A DNA stretch of 64,000 bases, taken from NCBI GenBank assembly GCA_016703745.1, contig JADJBK010000006.1, positions 1,426,001-1,490,000 on the forward strand, read 5' to 3'. The stretch comes from Nitrosomonas sp. Lineage in GTDB: Bacteria; Pseudomonadota; Gammaproteobacteria; Burkholderiales; Nitrosomonadaceae. The notes under the pieces were generated by a model. It saw only the letters and a program-made list of their open reading frames with translations. It had not been told where the DNA came from and ran no database searches. Below are positions 53,624 to 62,290 of this stretch, one piece after another (within the stretch, counting starts at the first letter, position 1; every line of letters starts with the position of its first letter). The position numbers and the translations under genes are program-made.

Positions 53624-55007
53624 GACCGACCCCGGCAGGTATCTGGCGACCTGCTCCCGGTCGACCCGCAGCCTGTCCGGCCATCGCCAGGGCAAATTCA
53701 GTATCCTGCAGCGTAAATGGGGAATCTTTCGATGACGGTTTAAAGATGCGATGCAGTAGATAGCGAGAATTTGCTGCATGCAGATCCTCCGGTACTTTCT
53801 GACCATTGGTCACATAATGCAGCCTCAACTTGCGACGAATGACCGCATCCAGCACGGTACCCAGACCAGCAGCCTCATCCACCTTGGTGATGATGCAACC
53901 ATGAATACCGTGTTGCTGATAGGCGGAAATGACCTCGTCCAATGTGCCGCCGTTACTGGTAGCATTAAGCAACAACAAATGCTTCATGGGTGTACCACAT
54001 TGACTCATCATTGCAATTTGCTCAGCCAGCATCTGATCACGCTGACTCATGCCAACGGTATCGATCAGCACCATATGTTTACCGCGCAATTCGTGCAGCA
54101 TCAACTGCAAGTCATCAATATCCTTGATACTGCGCACAGGCACACCAAGCAATTTTCCGTAGATACGCAACTGCTCATGTCCGCCGATACGATAACTATC
54201 CGTCGTTAGCAACGCCACCTTATCTGCACCATGCCGGATAACGGCACGTGCTGCCAGTTTGGCGGTGGTCGTGGTTTTTCCGACACCGGTCGGCCCAATC
54301 AACGTATAAATACCACCTTGCTCGATTATTTCATCGCTATCCGCCGTGCGCAGATTCAGAGTCAACAGCGCAATAGTTTTTTTCAACCCCTGTTCAAAAT
54401 TAGCATCAATCTGTAATTTATCGAGCAGATGTCTTGCCAGTAACGGGCTAAATCCGGCATTCAACAAAGTGCGCAATACTTTCATGCTGTCAGGATGGGC
54501 CTGTGAGAACTGGCTCCACCCAACACTTGCCAGTTGATCTTCCATCAATTGCCGCATCGCCTGAATTTCCTGGATGATGCTCTGGTTGACACTGTCTGCT
54601 TTATCCGGATTGGGCGCCATGGGAATGGTCTGTGCATCAGCAATTATGGGCCGCCTGTTTGTTTCGACAGATGCCGTGATTTGTGGTGCTGAAATAACCT
54701 CAGGAACACTACTTGCCACGGGTTGTGCTTCTTTGGGTTGAATCTTTTCTGGTGGTGCAAGTGGCGCAACGGGTTCAACCGCTGGCACGGGCGCATACAA
54801 AGCAGAGGACTGTTTACTGACCGCAGATACTTCCGCCTGTCTGGATTTATCCGCAAGACTCGCTATCTCGTCACCGGCCAGCGCCATAATCTCCACGCCG
54901 CCCGGCACCGCTTTATTGGATAAAATTACCGCATCTGCGCCCAGCTCTTCCTTGACCTTACGCAAGGCTTCGCGCGAATTGACCGCCAGGAATCTTCTCA
55001 CTTTCAT
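53616..55007 (-). CDS. flhF: FlhF, SRP-type GTPase for flagellar placement
   Basis: 463 residues. An N-terminal basic motif (MKVRRFLAVNSREALRKVKEELGADAVILSNK) and a Pro-rich middle (about 70-140) precede the NG domain: GPTGVGKTTTTAKLAARA, TTDSYRIGGHEQLRIYG, VLIDTVGMSQRD and TKVDEAAGLG. It targets the first flagellar basal body components to the pole. The start overlaps the flhA stop by ATGA. Confidence 0.94.
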   Translation of the reverse strand: MKVRRFLAVNSREALRKVKEELGADAVILSNKAVPGGVEIMALAGDEIASLADKSRQAEVSAVSKQSSALYAPVPAVEPVAPLAPPEKIQPKEAQPVASSVPEVISAPQITASVETNRRPIIADAQTIPMAPNPDKADSVNQSIIQEIQAMRQLMEDQLASVGWSQFSQAHPDSMKVLRTLLNAGFSPLLARHLLDKLQIDANFEQGLKKTIALLTLNLRTADSDEIIEQGGIYTLIGPTGVGKTTTTAKLAARAVIRHGADKVALLTTDSYRIGGHEQLRIYGKLLGVPVRSIKDIDDLQLMLHELRGKHMVLIDTVGMSQRDQMLAEQIAMMSQCGTPMKHLLLLNATSNGGTLDEVISAYQQHGIHGCIITKVDEAAGLGTVLDAVIRRKLRLHYVTNGQKVPEDLHAANSRYLLHRIFKPSSKDSPFTLQDTEFALAMAGQAAGRPGAGRQIPAGVGHD

Positions 55008-57091
55008 TTTTTGTTACCTCCAACGATGGAAACGAATTTAATTTTTCTGCTATCCGGTATTTCGGAATGTGCCAATATGCGCAATTGAGGTAAGGAACGA
55101 CGCAGGAAACGCGCCAACAGCAATCGGACAGCATCAGAGACCACCAGCACCGCCGGCAATCCCAGACTTTCCAGGCGCCTGATTTCACCGCTGGTATCGT
55201 GTATCAGCGAATCAGCCAGACCAGGCTCGATACCGCCATCCGCCATGGGATGGGATTGCACCACCTGAGTCAGAATGCCTTCAAGCTCAGGATGCAGACG
55301 CATCACCTGTAATTCAGCACCAGACGGAAAACATTGCTCGACAATCGAACGGCCCAGCGCTAGTCTGACCTGCGCCATCAATTCGGTAATTTCCTGAGTA
55401 CGTCCAGCATGTTCGGTTAAGGTGTCTATAATGGTGCGCATATCACGGATGTGCACCCCTTCTTCCAGCAGGTATTGCAGCACCTTCTGTACGCTGGCCA
55501 ATGGCAGCAGTTTGGGTATCAGATCATCAGTCAGTTTCGGCGCATCCTTGTTGAGATGATCGAGCAGTTTCTGCAACTCTTCTCTTCCCAGCAGCTCAGC
55601 GGCATGATTGCGCAACAGGTGGTTGAGATGCGTTGTTACTACCGTACTGGTATCTACCACGGTATAGCCGCCCACCTGCGCCTGCTCGCGTTGCCCGGCA
55701 TCGATCCATACCGCCGGCAGCCCAAAGGCTGGATCCTGGGTAACACTTCCCGGCAGCGCCATCGTTACCTGGCCGGGATTGATCGCCAGATACATGCCGC
55801 TGTATGCCTCTCCCTGACCGATGACCGAGCCTTTCATCGTGATGCGGTACGCATTAGGACGCAGCTCCAGATTGTCACGAATATGTACCACTGGCGGTAG
55901 ATAGCCGATCTCCTGCGCAAATTTCTTGCGAATACTGCTGATGCGTCGCAGTAGATCACCTTGCTGCGCCTTGTCTACCAGCGGAATGAGGCGATAGCCA
56001 ACTTCCAGTCCCAGGGTGTCCACTTGGGTAACATCATTCCAGCTGGCATCCTGCGATTCAATCTCGGCATTAGGTTCTGTTTCGCCGGTTCTGGTTTCCT
56101 CCTGCGCAGGTTGGCGTGCCCGCAAATAGGCAGCTGAGCCGATTGCTCCTGCCAGTAGTAAAAATACCAGATTGGGCATTCCTGGCACCAGACCGAGTCC
56201 ACCGATAATGCCCGCTGTCACCCACAGCACTTGCGGGCGCGAAAACAGCTGACCGATAACTTGCTGACCGAGATCTTCATTGGTGCTAACGCGGCTCACC
56301 ACCAGGCCAGCAGCGGTTGAAATGATCAACGCCGGAATCTGCCCGACCAGACCATCGCCAATCGTCAGCAAGGTATAGTTTCTGGCGGCATCAGCCAGTA
56401 CCAGATCATGTTGCACCACCCCCACTATCAACCCACCAATGATGGTAATCAGCATGATCAGAATGCCAGCCACCGCATCACCACGTACAAACTTGCTCGC
56501 GCCATCCATCGACCCGAAGAAATCAGCTTCCTGCGAAATACGCTCGCGCCGCTTGCGGGCATCCTCTTCGCCAATCAGTCCTGCGTTGAGATCGGCATCA
56601 ATCGCCATCTGCTTGCCCGGCATCGCATCCAGCGTAAAGCGTGCGCTGACCTCAGCAATACGCCCGGCACCCTTGGTGATAACCACAAAATTGATAACCA
56701 CCAAAATGATGAACACCACCAGCCCCACCGCATAATTTCCCCCCACCAGAAAATGGCCGAATGCCTCGATCACTTTTCCGGCGGCATCCGGACCGGTATG
56801 CCCATTCAACAGCACCACGCGTGTTGAAGCCACATTGAGCGATAAACGCAACAAGGTCGTAATCAATAAAATTGTTGGGAAAACCGAAAAATCGAGTGCA
56901 TGCCGTGAATACAGACTGACCAGCAATACAATGATCGCCAGCGCGATGTTGAAGGTGAACAGCACATCCAGCACGAATGGCGGTAATGGCAGCACCATCA
57001 TCGCCAGGATCATGATGATCAGCAGTGGCCCGGCCAGGCTTTGAAGCTGGCTGCCTTGCAGCAAGGTTGTCAATGACAGGGATTGATTCAT
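55004..57091 (-). CDS. flhA: FlhA, flagellar type III export gate protein
   Basis: 695 residues (Salmonella 692). Eight hydrophobic segments fill about 20-330, with the FHIPEP-type signature region GGNYAVGLVVFIILVVINFVVITKGAGRIAEVSARFTLDAMPGKQMAIDADL. The cytoplasmic domain runs from about 350. It couples proton motive force to substrate export and docks chaperones. It follows flhB by 50 bp. Confidence 0.95.
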   Translation of the reverse strand: MNQSLSLTTLLQGSQLQSLAGPLLIIMILAMMVLPLPPFVLDVLFTFNIALAIIVLLVSLYSRHALDFSVFPTILLITTLLRLSLNVASTRVVLLNGHTGPDAAGKVIEAFGHFLVGGNYAVGLVVFIILVVINFVVITKGAGRIAEVSARFTLDAMPGKQMAIDADLNAGLIGEEDARKRRERISQEADFFGSMDGASKFVRGDAVAGILIMLITIIGGLIVGVVQHDLVLADAARNYTLLTIGDGLVGQIPALIISTAAGLVVSRVSTNEDLGQQVIGQLFSRPQVLWVTAGIIGGLGLVPGMPNLVFLLLAGAIGSAAYLRARQPAQEETRTGETEPNAEIESQDASWNDVTQVDTLGLEVGYRLIPLVDKAQQGDLLRRISSIRKKFAQEIGYLPPVVHIRDNLELRPNAYRITMKGSVIGQGEAYSGMYLAINPGQVTMALPGSVTQDPAFGLPAVWIDAGQREQAQVGGYTVVDTSTVVTTHLNHLLRNHAAELLGREELQKLLDHLNKDAPKLTDDLIPKLLPLASVQKVLQYLLEEGVHIRDMRTIIDTLTEHAGRTQEITELMAQVRLALGRSIVEQCFPSGAELQVMRLHPELEGILTQVVQSHPMADGGIEPGLADSLIHDTSGEIRRLESLGLPAVLVVSDAVRLLLARFLRRSLPQLRILAHSEIPDSRKIKFVSIVGGNKK

Positions 57092-57141
57092 TTCATGCTC
57101 GAAATTAATTGGATTGATAGAATCGAATATTCAATATATTT

Positions 57142-58275
57142 TCAGGCAGGCTGATCCAGCTCATCAGGTACCCTGATTTCTGGCAGGGTCGGAGGGGTAG
57201 CGCCGCCATAATTCTGATAACGTCGCAGCTGGAAAACATAGGCGAGCACATGCGCCACTGCCGTATAAAGTTTCTCGGGTATCTCAGCTTCCAGCTCTAC
57301 ATGGTGATAGAGCGCCCGCGCTAGTGGCGGCACTTCCAGCACTGGAATATGGTGTTCTGTCGCTACGTCACGGATACGTGCCGCCAACAGATGCACGCCT
57401 TTTGCGATTACTTTTGGCGCCTGCATCGAGCGATCCTGATATTTAAGCGCTACCGCATAATGGGTCGGATTGGTTATCACTACATCCGCCTTGGGCAGCT
57501 CTGCCATCATGCGACGGCGCGCGGCTTCCCGCTGCAAGCCACGAATGCGCGCCTTGACCTGTGGATCGCCCTCATCTTCCTTGGACTCCTTGCGCAGCTC
57601 CTCTTTTGACATCTTTAGTTCTCGCGCATGATTCCATAACTGGTAGGGCACATCGATCAGTACGATCAGGAGCATTGCGGCAACAATCAGCGTAAAGGCC
57701 AGCACCATCAGTTCGCCCATATTGGCCAGCCCCAGATTTAATGGCATGCTGATCTGATCAAACGTCTGTTCCTTGAATTGCCACATCACCATTGCTCCCG
57801 CGCCGCCAATCACCAGCGCCTTAGCAATGGCTTTGAACAATTCAATCAGGCCACCCATCGAAAAGGTGCGTTGGAGCCACTTGGCAGGATTGAGGCGATT
57901 GATATCCGGCACTAGCGCCTTGGAGCTGAATAGCCATCCGCTCAACAGCATCGGCGCAACCAGCGCCACGATTGCCAGCCAGGCAAATAACGGCGCGATT
58001 GCCAGCAGCCCTTCCAGCGCCACTTGTAAAAAACGAGGCATTAGCAATGCCTGATCATGAGCCAGTTCGCGCTCCAGCTGCAGCCCACCACTCAACATGG
58101 CAACCAGTTTATGCATGATGGTCGAACCGATAAACCATAAACTTCCGGCTGCAGCCATCAGCACTGTAAAAGTAGTCAGCTCCTGAGAGCGCGCAACCTG
58201 CCCCTCTTCACGTGCTTTTTCCAGCCGTTTGGGAGACGCCGGTTCAGTTTTTTCCAGATCGCTATCTTCTGCCAT
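57142..58275 (-). CDS. flhB: FlhB, flagellar export specificity switch protein
   Basis: 377 residues. The N-terminal EKTEPASPKRLEKAREEGQVARSQEL is the family start, four membrane helices follow, and the autocleavage motif Asn-Pro-Thr-His is in VVITNPTHYAVALKY. Cleavage there switches export from hook to filament substrates. It is the first gene of the flhB-flhA-flhF-flhG-fliA block seen here; the 119 bp upstream (58276-58394) are followed by IS debris, so the block ends at an accessory region. Confidence 0.95.
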   Translation of the reverse strand: MAEDSDLEKTEPASPKRLEKAREEGQVARSQELTTFTVLMAAAGSLWFIGSTIMHKLVAMLSGGLQLERELAHDQALLMPRFLQVALEGLLAIAPLFAWLAIVALVAPMLLSGWLFSSKALVPDINRLNPAKWLQRTFSMGGLIELFKAIAKALVIGGAGAMVMWQFKEQTFDQISMPLNLGLANMGELMVLAFTLIVAAMLLIVLIDVPYQLWNHARELKMSKEELRKESKEDEGDPQVKARIRGLQREAARRRMMAELPKADVVITNPTHYAVALKYQDRSMQAPKVIAKGVHLLAARIRDVATEHHIPVLEVPPLARALYHHVELEAEIPEKLYTAVAHVLAYVFQLRRYQNYGGATPPTLPEIRVPDELDQPA

Positions 58276-58394
58276 ATCAGATTCCTATTGATGTGGCAGA
58301 ATTATCCGGCTGGTTACCCGCAGTCCATCACGGGAACAGGCTAGGATTTTGCCCATTAATCCCGAACACTCTGGTTAAGAGAAAATAATCTTAA

Positions 58395-58502
58395 TTGAAG
58401 GAAGAAATGAAAACGAGGAAGCAATATATAAAGGAATTCAAACTGGATGCAATCAGTCTGGTTCTGAATCAGGGATTGACGATAGCAGAAGCGGACAGGA
58501 AC
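58395..58502 (+). pseudogene. IS3-type transposase OrfA, N-terminal fragment
   Basis: Reads MKTRKQYIKEFKLDAISLVLNQGLTIAEADR, the N-terminal HTH start of IS3-family OrfA proteins. It is cut by the IS66 end that begins at 58503. No other part of this IS3 element is seen. Confidence 0.65.
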
Positions 58503-58758
58503 GTAACCGTCCAACGCTCCCATCTACACAATCATAATTTTCTGGATTATTCTCCTCTGCATTACCTTACAGGAGGATAAGCAAAAGCATATCAGCAACT
58601 GGCAAGCGAGCGGTTTGTCGCAGGCGGCCTATTGCCGGGCGCGGGGGGGGTTGAATGCGAAGACGTTTGGGAATTGGTTGCGCGCTCACCGGCGTGGGCG
58701 CGATGATATCAAGCTGCCAGCCTTGATTCCGGTTACGATCAAGCCGGCAGGGCCGTAG
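58503..58758 (+). mobile_element. IS66-family left end with tnpA remnant
   Basis: The end GTAACCGTCCAACGCTCCCA nearly matches the IS66 right end at 37649. From 58561 a frame without ATG reads HISNWQASGLSQAAYCRARG, LNAKTFGNWLRAHRRG and ALIPVTIKPAGP with a stop at 58756-58758, the pattern of the IS66 accessory protein TnpA. tnpB and tnpC do not follow; the element is truncated at the small palindrome. Confidence 0.72.
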
Positions 58759-58784
58759 GTTGGGGTGACGACAGGAACCCCAAC
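58750..58784. repeat. Dispersed GTTGGGG...CCCCAAC palindrome, copy 2
   Basis: GGGCCGTAGGTTGGGGTGAC and AACCCCAAC, matching the copy at 40726-40760 in both arms and left flank. It joins the IS66 remnant to a stretch (58785-58892) that holds nothing identifiable. Confidence 0.7.
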
Positions 58785-58892
58785 ATGGAGAATCACGCTC
58801 CCCAGCATTTGCGGAGATTGCCAGGTTTCCACTATCGCTATCGCTCCAACCCAGCGAGCTTTTGCGGTATTCCGCCTGAGTGTAAGGTCAGA

Positions 58893-59106
58893 AATTACGG
58901 TGACAGTTTATCAAATTCACTGGTTATACCATATTGTCAGCATGACTATTTGGTCCGAAAAATTAGATCGAAAAGCTAACGGCCAGTCATTGCTGTTAAC
59001 TTTTCGATCTAATCCTCCAAACCGAATAACTGGGCATTACAATACGAGGTAAGCGAGCTATGCTGACAATATGATATGGCATATTTAGTAAACTGTTACC
59101 GTAATT
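58893..59106. mobile_element. MITE-like element with nested palindromes, 214 bp
   Basis: The terminal inverted repeats begin AATTACGGTGACAGTTTA and AATTACGGTAACAGTTTA (inverted right end). The arms share an inner CATATTGTCAGCAT. A further stem pairs 58962-58980 with 58995-59013 with one mismatch. There is no open frame. It shares its ends with the 89-bp palindrome at 39596, so both belong to one family. It has cut into fecR. Confidence 0.85.
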
Positions 59107-59558
59107 GTATCGTAGATACCTTGCAAGGCAGCGTTCAGGCTCTCGGCACGCGCTTCAGTGTTAGCCAGCACGAAAACCGGACACAGGTTGCCGTGTTTCA
59201 AGATGCTGTTGAAATCCACCCCGTCGATACCACTTTCGCCAAACAAACCCTACTTGCCGGCCAACAAGTTCAGTTTACCTCAAACCACATTGAGCCTATC
59301 CACCGACACAGCCAGGATAAACCAGCCTGGACCGAAGGCTTTATCGTTGCCGACGATTTGCCGCTCAGCGAGTTTTTGCTGCAACTCAGCCGTTACCGAC
59401 CAGGCTACATTACCTGTGACCCTGAGATTGCCGATTTACGGATTATCGGTTCCTACCCGCTGAAAGACACAGACAAAATTCTTGCGTTTCTTGAGGCTAA
59501 CCTGCCCGTCAAACTCACACACCCGCTACCTTTCTGGGTTAAAGTCCTGCCGCGTTAA
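59107..59558 (+). pseudogene. FecR-type regulator, C-terminal part
   Basis: Reads DTLQGSVQALGTRFSVSQ, VAVFQDAVEIHP, LLAGQQVQF and PAWTEGFIVADDLPLSEFLLQLSRYRPG, the C-terminal periplasmic part of FecR anti-sigma proteins that respond to iron-siderophore receptors. The N-terminal cytoplasmic and membrane parts are replaced by the MITE-like element. No FecI or receptor gene is present in the window, apart from a possible N-terminal scrap at 60234-60432. Confidence 0.75.
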
Positions 59559-59649
59559 TCATCCCTGCACATGATCAAGCAACATCAACTGCCGCTTGGA
59601 CAAGATAGGCAATACTTACCCGAACGTATAATTACCCTTGATGCCGATA

Positions 59650-59934
59650 TCACTTGTAAACTTCTCGACGATTACCGATCTTCAATACCAAAACGCACAG
59701 CACGCCGTCCTGAATTTCACAAATCAATCGATAGTCACCCACTCGATAACGCCACAAACCACCAAGCGGACCGGATAAAGCCTTGCCTACAGTGCGCGGA
59801 TTGTCGGTAACAGCCAAACGCTCTCGCAGAAATTTCGTAATACGCCTCGCTTCCGTCTTATCGAGTTTCGCCAGTTGCTTATTCGCCGTCTCTGACAGTT
59901 CAATCAGCCACGCCAAGCGCGTTCTCCACCTCAT
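59650..59934 (-). CDS. RelE/ParE-type toxin
   Basis: 94 residues from the ATG at 59934; a TTG at 59916 (LAWLIELSETANKQL) fits the family start better, giving 88 residues. RelE fold signs: KLDKTEARRITKFLRERL, WRYRVGDYRLICEIQDG and VLVLKIGNRREVYK. These are mRNA interferases or gyrase-directed toxins. Its start overlaps the antitoxin gene, as is usual for such pairs. Confidence 0.85.
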   Translation of the reverse strand: MRWRTRLAWLIELSETANKQLAKLDKTEARRITKFLRERLAVTDNPRTVGKALSGPLGGLWRYRVGDYRLICEIQDGVLCVLVLKIGNRREVYK

Positions 59935-60127
59935 CTAATGAATATACGCGTTCTTCACCTTTGCGAACGCGTTCCAACACGCCGGCGGCCAAGTAATAAT
60001 CTTCCATATCAGTCAATCCTTTTTCGATGATTTCTCGTAAATAAAATGCCTTCGTACGCCCGGTTTGGCCGGCCAAATAATCAAGCCGTTGTTCAATTTC
60101 CGGAGAAAGTCTTATTGAGGTAGCCAT
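59900..60127 (-). CDS. Ribbon-helix-helix antitoxin (RelB/DUF6290 type)
   Basis: 75 residues. MATSIRLSPEIEQRLDYLAGQTGRTKAFYLREIIEKGL is a ribbon-helix-helix DNA-binding domain, followed by an acidic, toxin-binding tail (DMEDYYLAAGVLERVRKGEERVYSLDEVENALG). It is upstream of and overlaps the toxin. It presumably represses its own operon. Confidence 0.85.
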   Translation of the reverse strand: MATSIRLSPEIEQRLDYLAGQTGRTKAFYLREIIEKGLTDMEDYYLAAGVLERVRKGEERVYSLDEVENALGVAD

Positions 60128-60432
60128 ATCTAATTCCCTTTACGTCAACTATTGAATACGTGTAATCAATATATCACAAAAACTCGAAAGCATCTCGGCA
60201 TCGCCGGTCAAGCGGATGGAAAAATTGTGAGCAGTGCTCGACACTGGGTCGCCAAGGGCATTTTTACTTAAAAAAACGGATTATTTGTCATTTAAAAACA
60301 ACCAGTTAAAGAATTTATTAATTTTTCTTCTATGTGCGGTTCCGGTTTTTGCCCGCTCGATTGTATTAGCTAATGTAACAACACAAAATGGAGAAAAATC
60401 GATGTCAAACACACACCGCCGCAATCCCGGCT
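60128..60432 (+). other. Region upstream of IS3 with a cut gene start
   Basis: A frame (60234-60432) reads a possible signal sequence LIFLLCAVPVFARSIVLA and, in the same frame, an ATG at 60402 with a GGAG site starting MSNTHRRNPG. The IS3 element begins at 60433 and cuts it. The identity of the gene is unknown; a position after fecR would fit a TonB-dependent receptor, but nothing in the sequence proves that. Confidence 0.35.
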
Positions 60433-60482
60433 TGAATCGCCCCGGGTTTTGAGGAGGCTCCAAATCTTGAGAGAATGGAGCC

Positions 60483-60818
60483 ATGAACAAATTAAACAAA
60501 TATTCCCCTGAAGTAAAAGCACGCGCAGTCCGTCTGGTGCAAGAGCATCGCAGTGAGTACCCTTCGCTGTGGGCGACGATAGAATCGATAGCGCCAAAGA
60601 TTGGCTGCGCACCACCGACATTGCATGATTGGGTGAAGAAGCACGAGATCGACACAGGCTTGCGAGATGGCGTCACCAGTGAAGAACGCGAGCGCATCAA
60701 AGCACTGGAGCGTGAAGTCAAGGAATTACGTCGCGCCAATGAGATACTGAAACTGGCCAGTGCTTTTTTGCCCAGGCGGAGCTCGACCGCAAACTCAAAT
60801 CCTAAGATCGTTCATTGA
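60483..60818 (+). CDS. IS3-family OrfA
   Basis: 111 residues with an HTH region (SPEVKARAVRLVQEHRSEYPSLWATIESIAPKIGCAPPTLHDWVKKHE) and a leucine-zipper-like tail (LEREVKELRRANEILKLAS). A T6G slip site near 60764-60770 would allow the -1 frame FAQAELDRKLK, but that frame stops at once, and a further one-base change is needed to enter orfB. The frame linking may therefore be damaged. Confidence 0.85.
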   Translation: MNKLNKYSPEVKARAVRLVQEHRSEYPSLWATIESIAPKIGCAPPTLHDWVKKHEIDTGLRDGVTSEERERIKALEREVKELRRANEILKLASAFLPRRSSTANSNPKIVH

Positions 60819-61380
60819 CCGGCATCGCGACACCCACGGAGTCGAGCCGATCTGCAAGGTATTGCAGGTCGCTCCGTCGGGATATCGACGTCACGTTGTC
60901 GAACTGCGTAATCCGGCATTGCGCTGTGCCCGAGCTATTCGCGATGACGATCTGATGCCGCAGATACAACGAATCTGGCAGGCCAATCTGCAGGTTTATG
61001 GTGCCGACAAGGTATGGCGACAACTTAAGCGCGAAGGAATACAGGTAGCTCGTTGCACTGTTGAGCGGCTGATGAAACGGTTGGGGCTGGAAGGTGTACG
61101 GCGCGGCAAGATTGTCCGCACGACGGTTTCAGACAAGGCGCTGCCGTGCCCACTGGACAGCGTCAACCGGCAATTCAAGGCAGATCGCCCAAACCAGTTG
61201 TGGGTGTCGGATTTCACCTATGTTTCCACCTGGCAGGGCTGGCTGTATGTCGCGTTCGTCATCGACGTGTTTGCCCGGTGCATCGTGGGTTGGCGTGTCA
61301 GTTCCAGCATGCACACAGACTTCGTGCTGGATGCGCTGGAGCAGGCGTTATACGCCCGGCAACCGGAGCTGGGTGCTTTG
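60760..61380 (+). pseudogene. IS3-family OrfB transposase, N-terminal part
   Basis: 207 codons: HGVEPICKVLQVAPSGYRRH, IQRIWQANLQVYGADKVWRQLKREG and the first catalytic aspartate in LWVSDFTYVSTWQGW. It ends at LGAL where the IS21 element is inserted. The second aspartate and the glutamate lie in the piece at 63790. The protein cannot be active as it stands. Confidence 0.88.
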
Positions 61381-61446
61381 TCTCGCGTCAATTATCTTGG
61401 CCGCTTTGACGACAATTATGATGGCCGGTTGAGTTTATTAGCTACT

Positions 61447-62183
61447 TCATGATTTTTTCTGGTTTTTCCTCCTATAACTTTCACTGTCGATTTCGATGAT
61501 GGTTGCGTGATGGATGATCCGGTCGATGGCGGCAACAGTCATCATGGTGTCAGGGAAGATTTGATCCCACTGGCTAAAAGGCTGGTTTGAAGTAATGATG
61601 AGACTTCCGCTTTCATAGCGATGGGCAATGAAGTCAAACAATACCTGTGTTTCGAATCGGTCTTTTTGACATAGCCGATATCATCAACGATCAGTACACG
61701 GTATTTATCCAGCCGCGTCATGGCGGACATCAAGTCCAGTTCTTTCCTGGCTTGCTGCAGGAGTTGAACCAGTGCGGTAGCTGATATCCATTTGACGCGA
61801 ATGCCTTGTTCAATCAAATGCAACCCTAATGCTGCCGCCACATGTGATTTGCCGACACCGGATGGGCCGATCAGCAACACATTGTCTGCCTGGCTCGCCC
61901 AGTAGGTATTGTCGCGCAGCGTGATGATTTTTTTCTGAGCGGCTTGAGGCAGTTCGGTCAGCGCCAGAGTGGCAAAGCTTTTGCCGCGCGGCAGTTTGGC
62001 TTCATGCGTCCAGTTGCTGATTCTGCTTTGGAAGCGCTGGGCGACTTCCTGTTCGCACAGGGCGGCGAGATATTGGCTGTAGCTCCAGGCGTGTTCTGCG
62101 GCTTGATCCTGGAAGTGCCGGTAATGCTGGCCAAAGGCAGGGAGTCTGAGTTCCTTGAGCATCAGTGGGAGCGATTCAGACAT
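61447..62183 (-). pseudogene. IstB, IS21 helper ATPase, frameshifted
   Basis: Starts MSESLPLMLKELRLPAFGQHY. Walker A is LLIGPSGVGKSHVAAALG, Walker B region VLIVDDIGYVKKTDS. At about 61654 a one-base loss shifts the frame; the correct continuation ETQVLFDFIAHRYESGSLIITSNQPFSQW is in another frame, ending near 61447. As read it would give a 213-residue protein with a wrong C-terminus. Confidence 0.85.
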
Positions 62184-62290
62184 GAGCTGCCTCCTTGCGT
62201 TGCCCAGTTTCCGCTGAGGAGTTGATCGTAGGTATCCGCAGTGTGTTGTTTAATTGGGATGTCCGGCTGCGGCGCATGCTGCCGCAGAAA

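Larger units (their letters stand above)
60433..61380 (+). mobile_element. IS3-family element, left part
   Basis: The likely left end is TGAATCGCCCCGGGTTTTG at 60433, followed by orfA and most of orfB. It is split at 61380 by the IS21-family element and resumes at 63790 to the window edge. The right end lies beyond base 64000. Confidence 0.82.
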
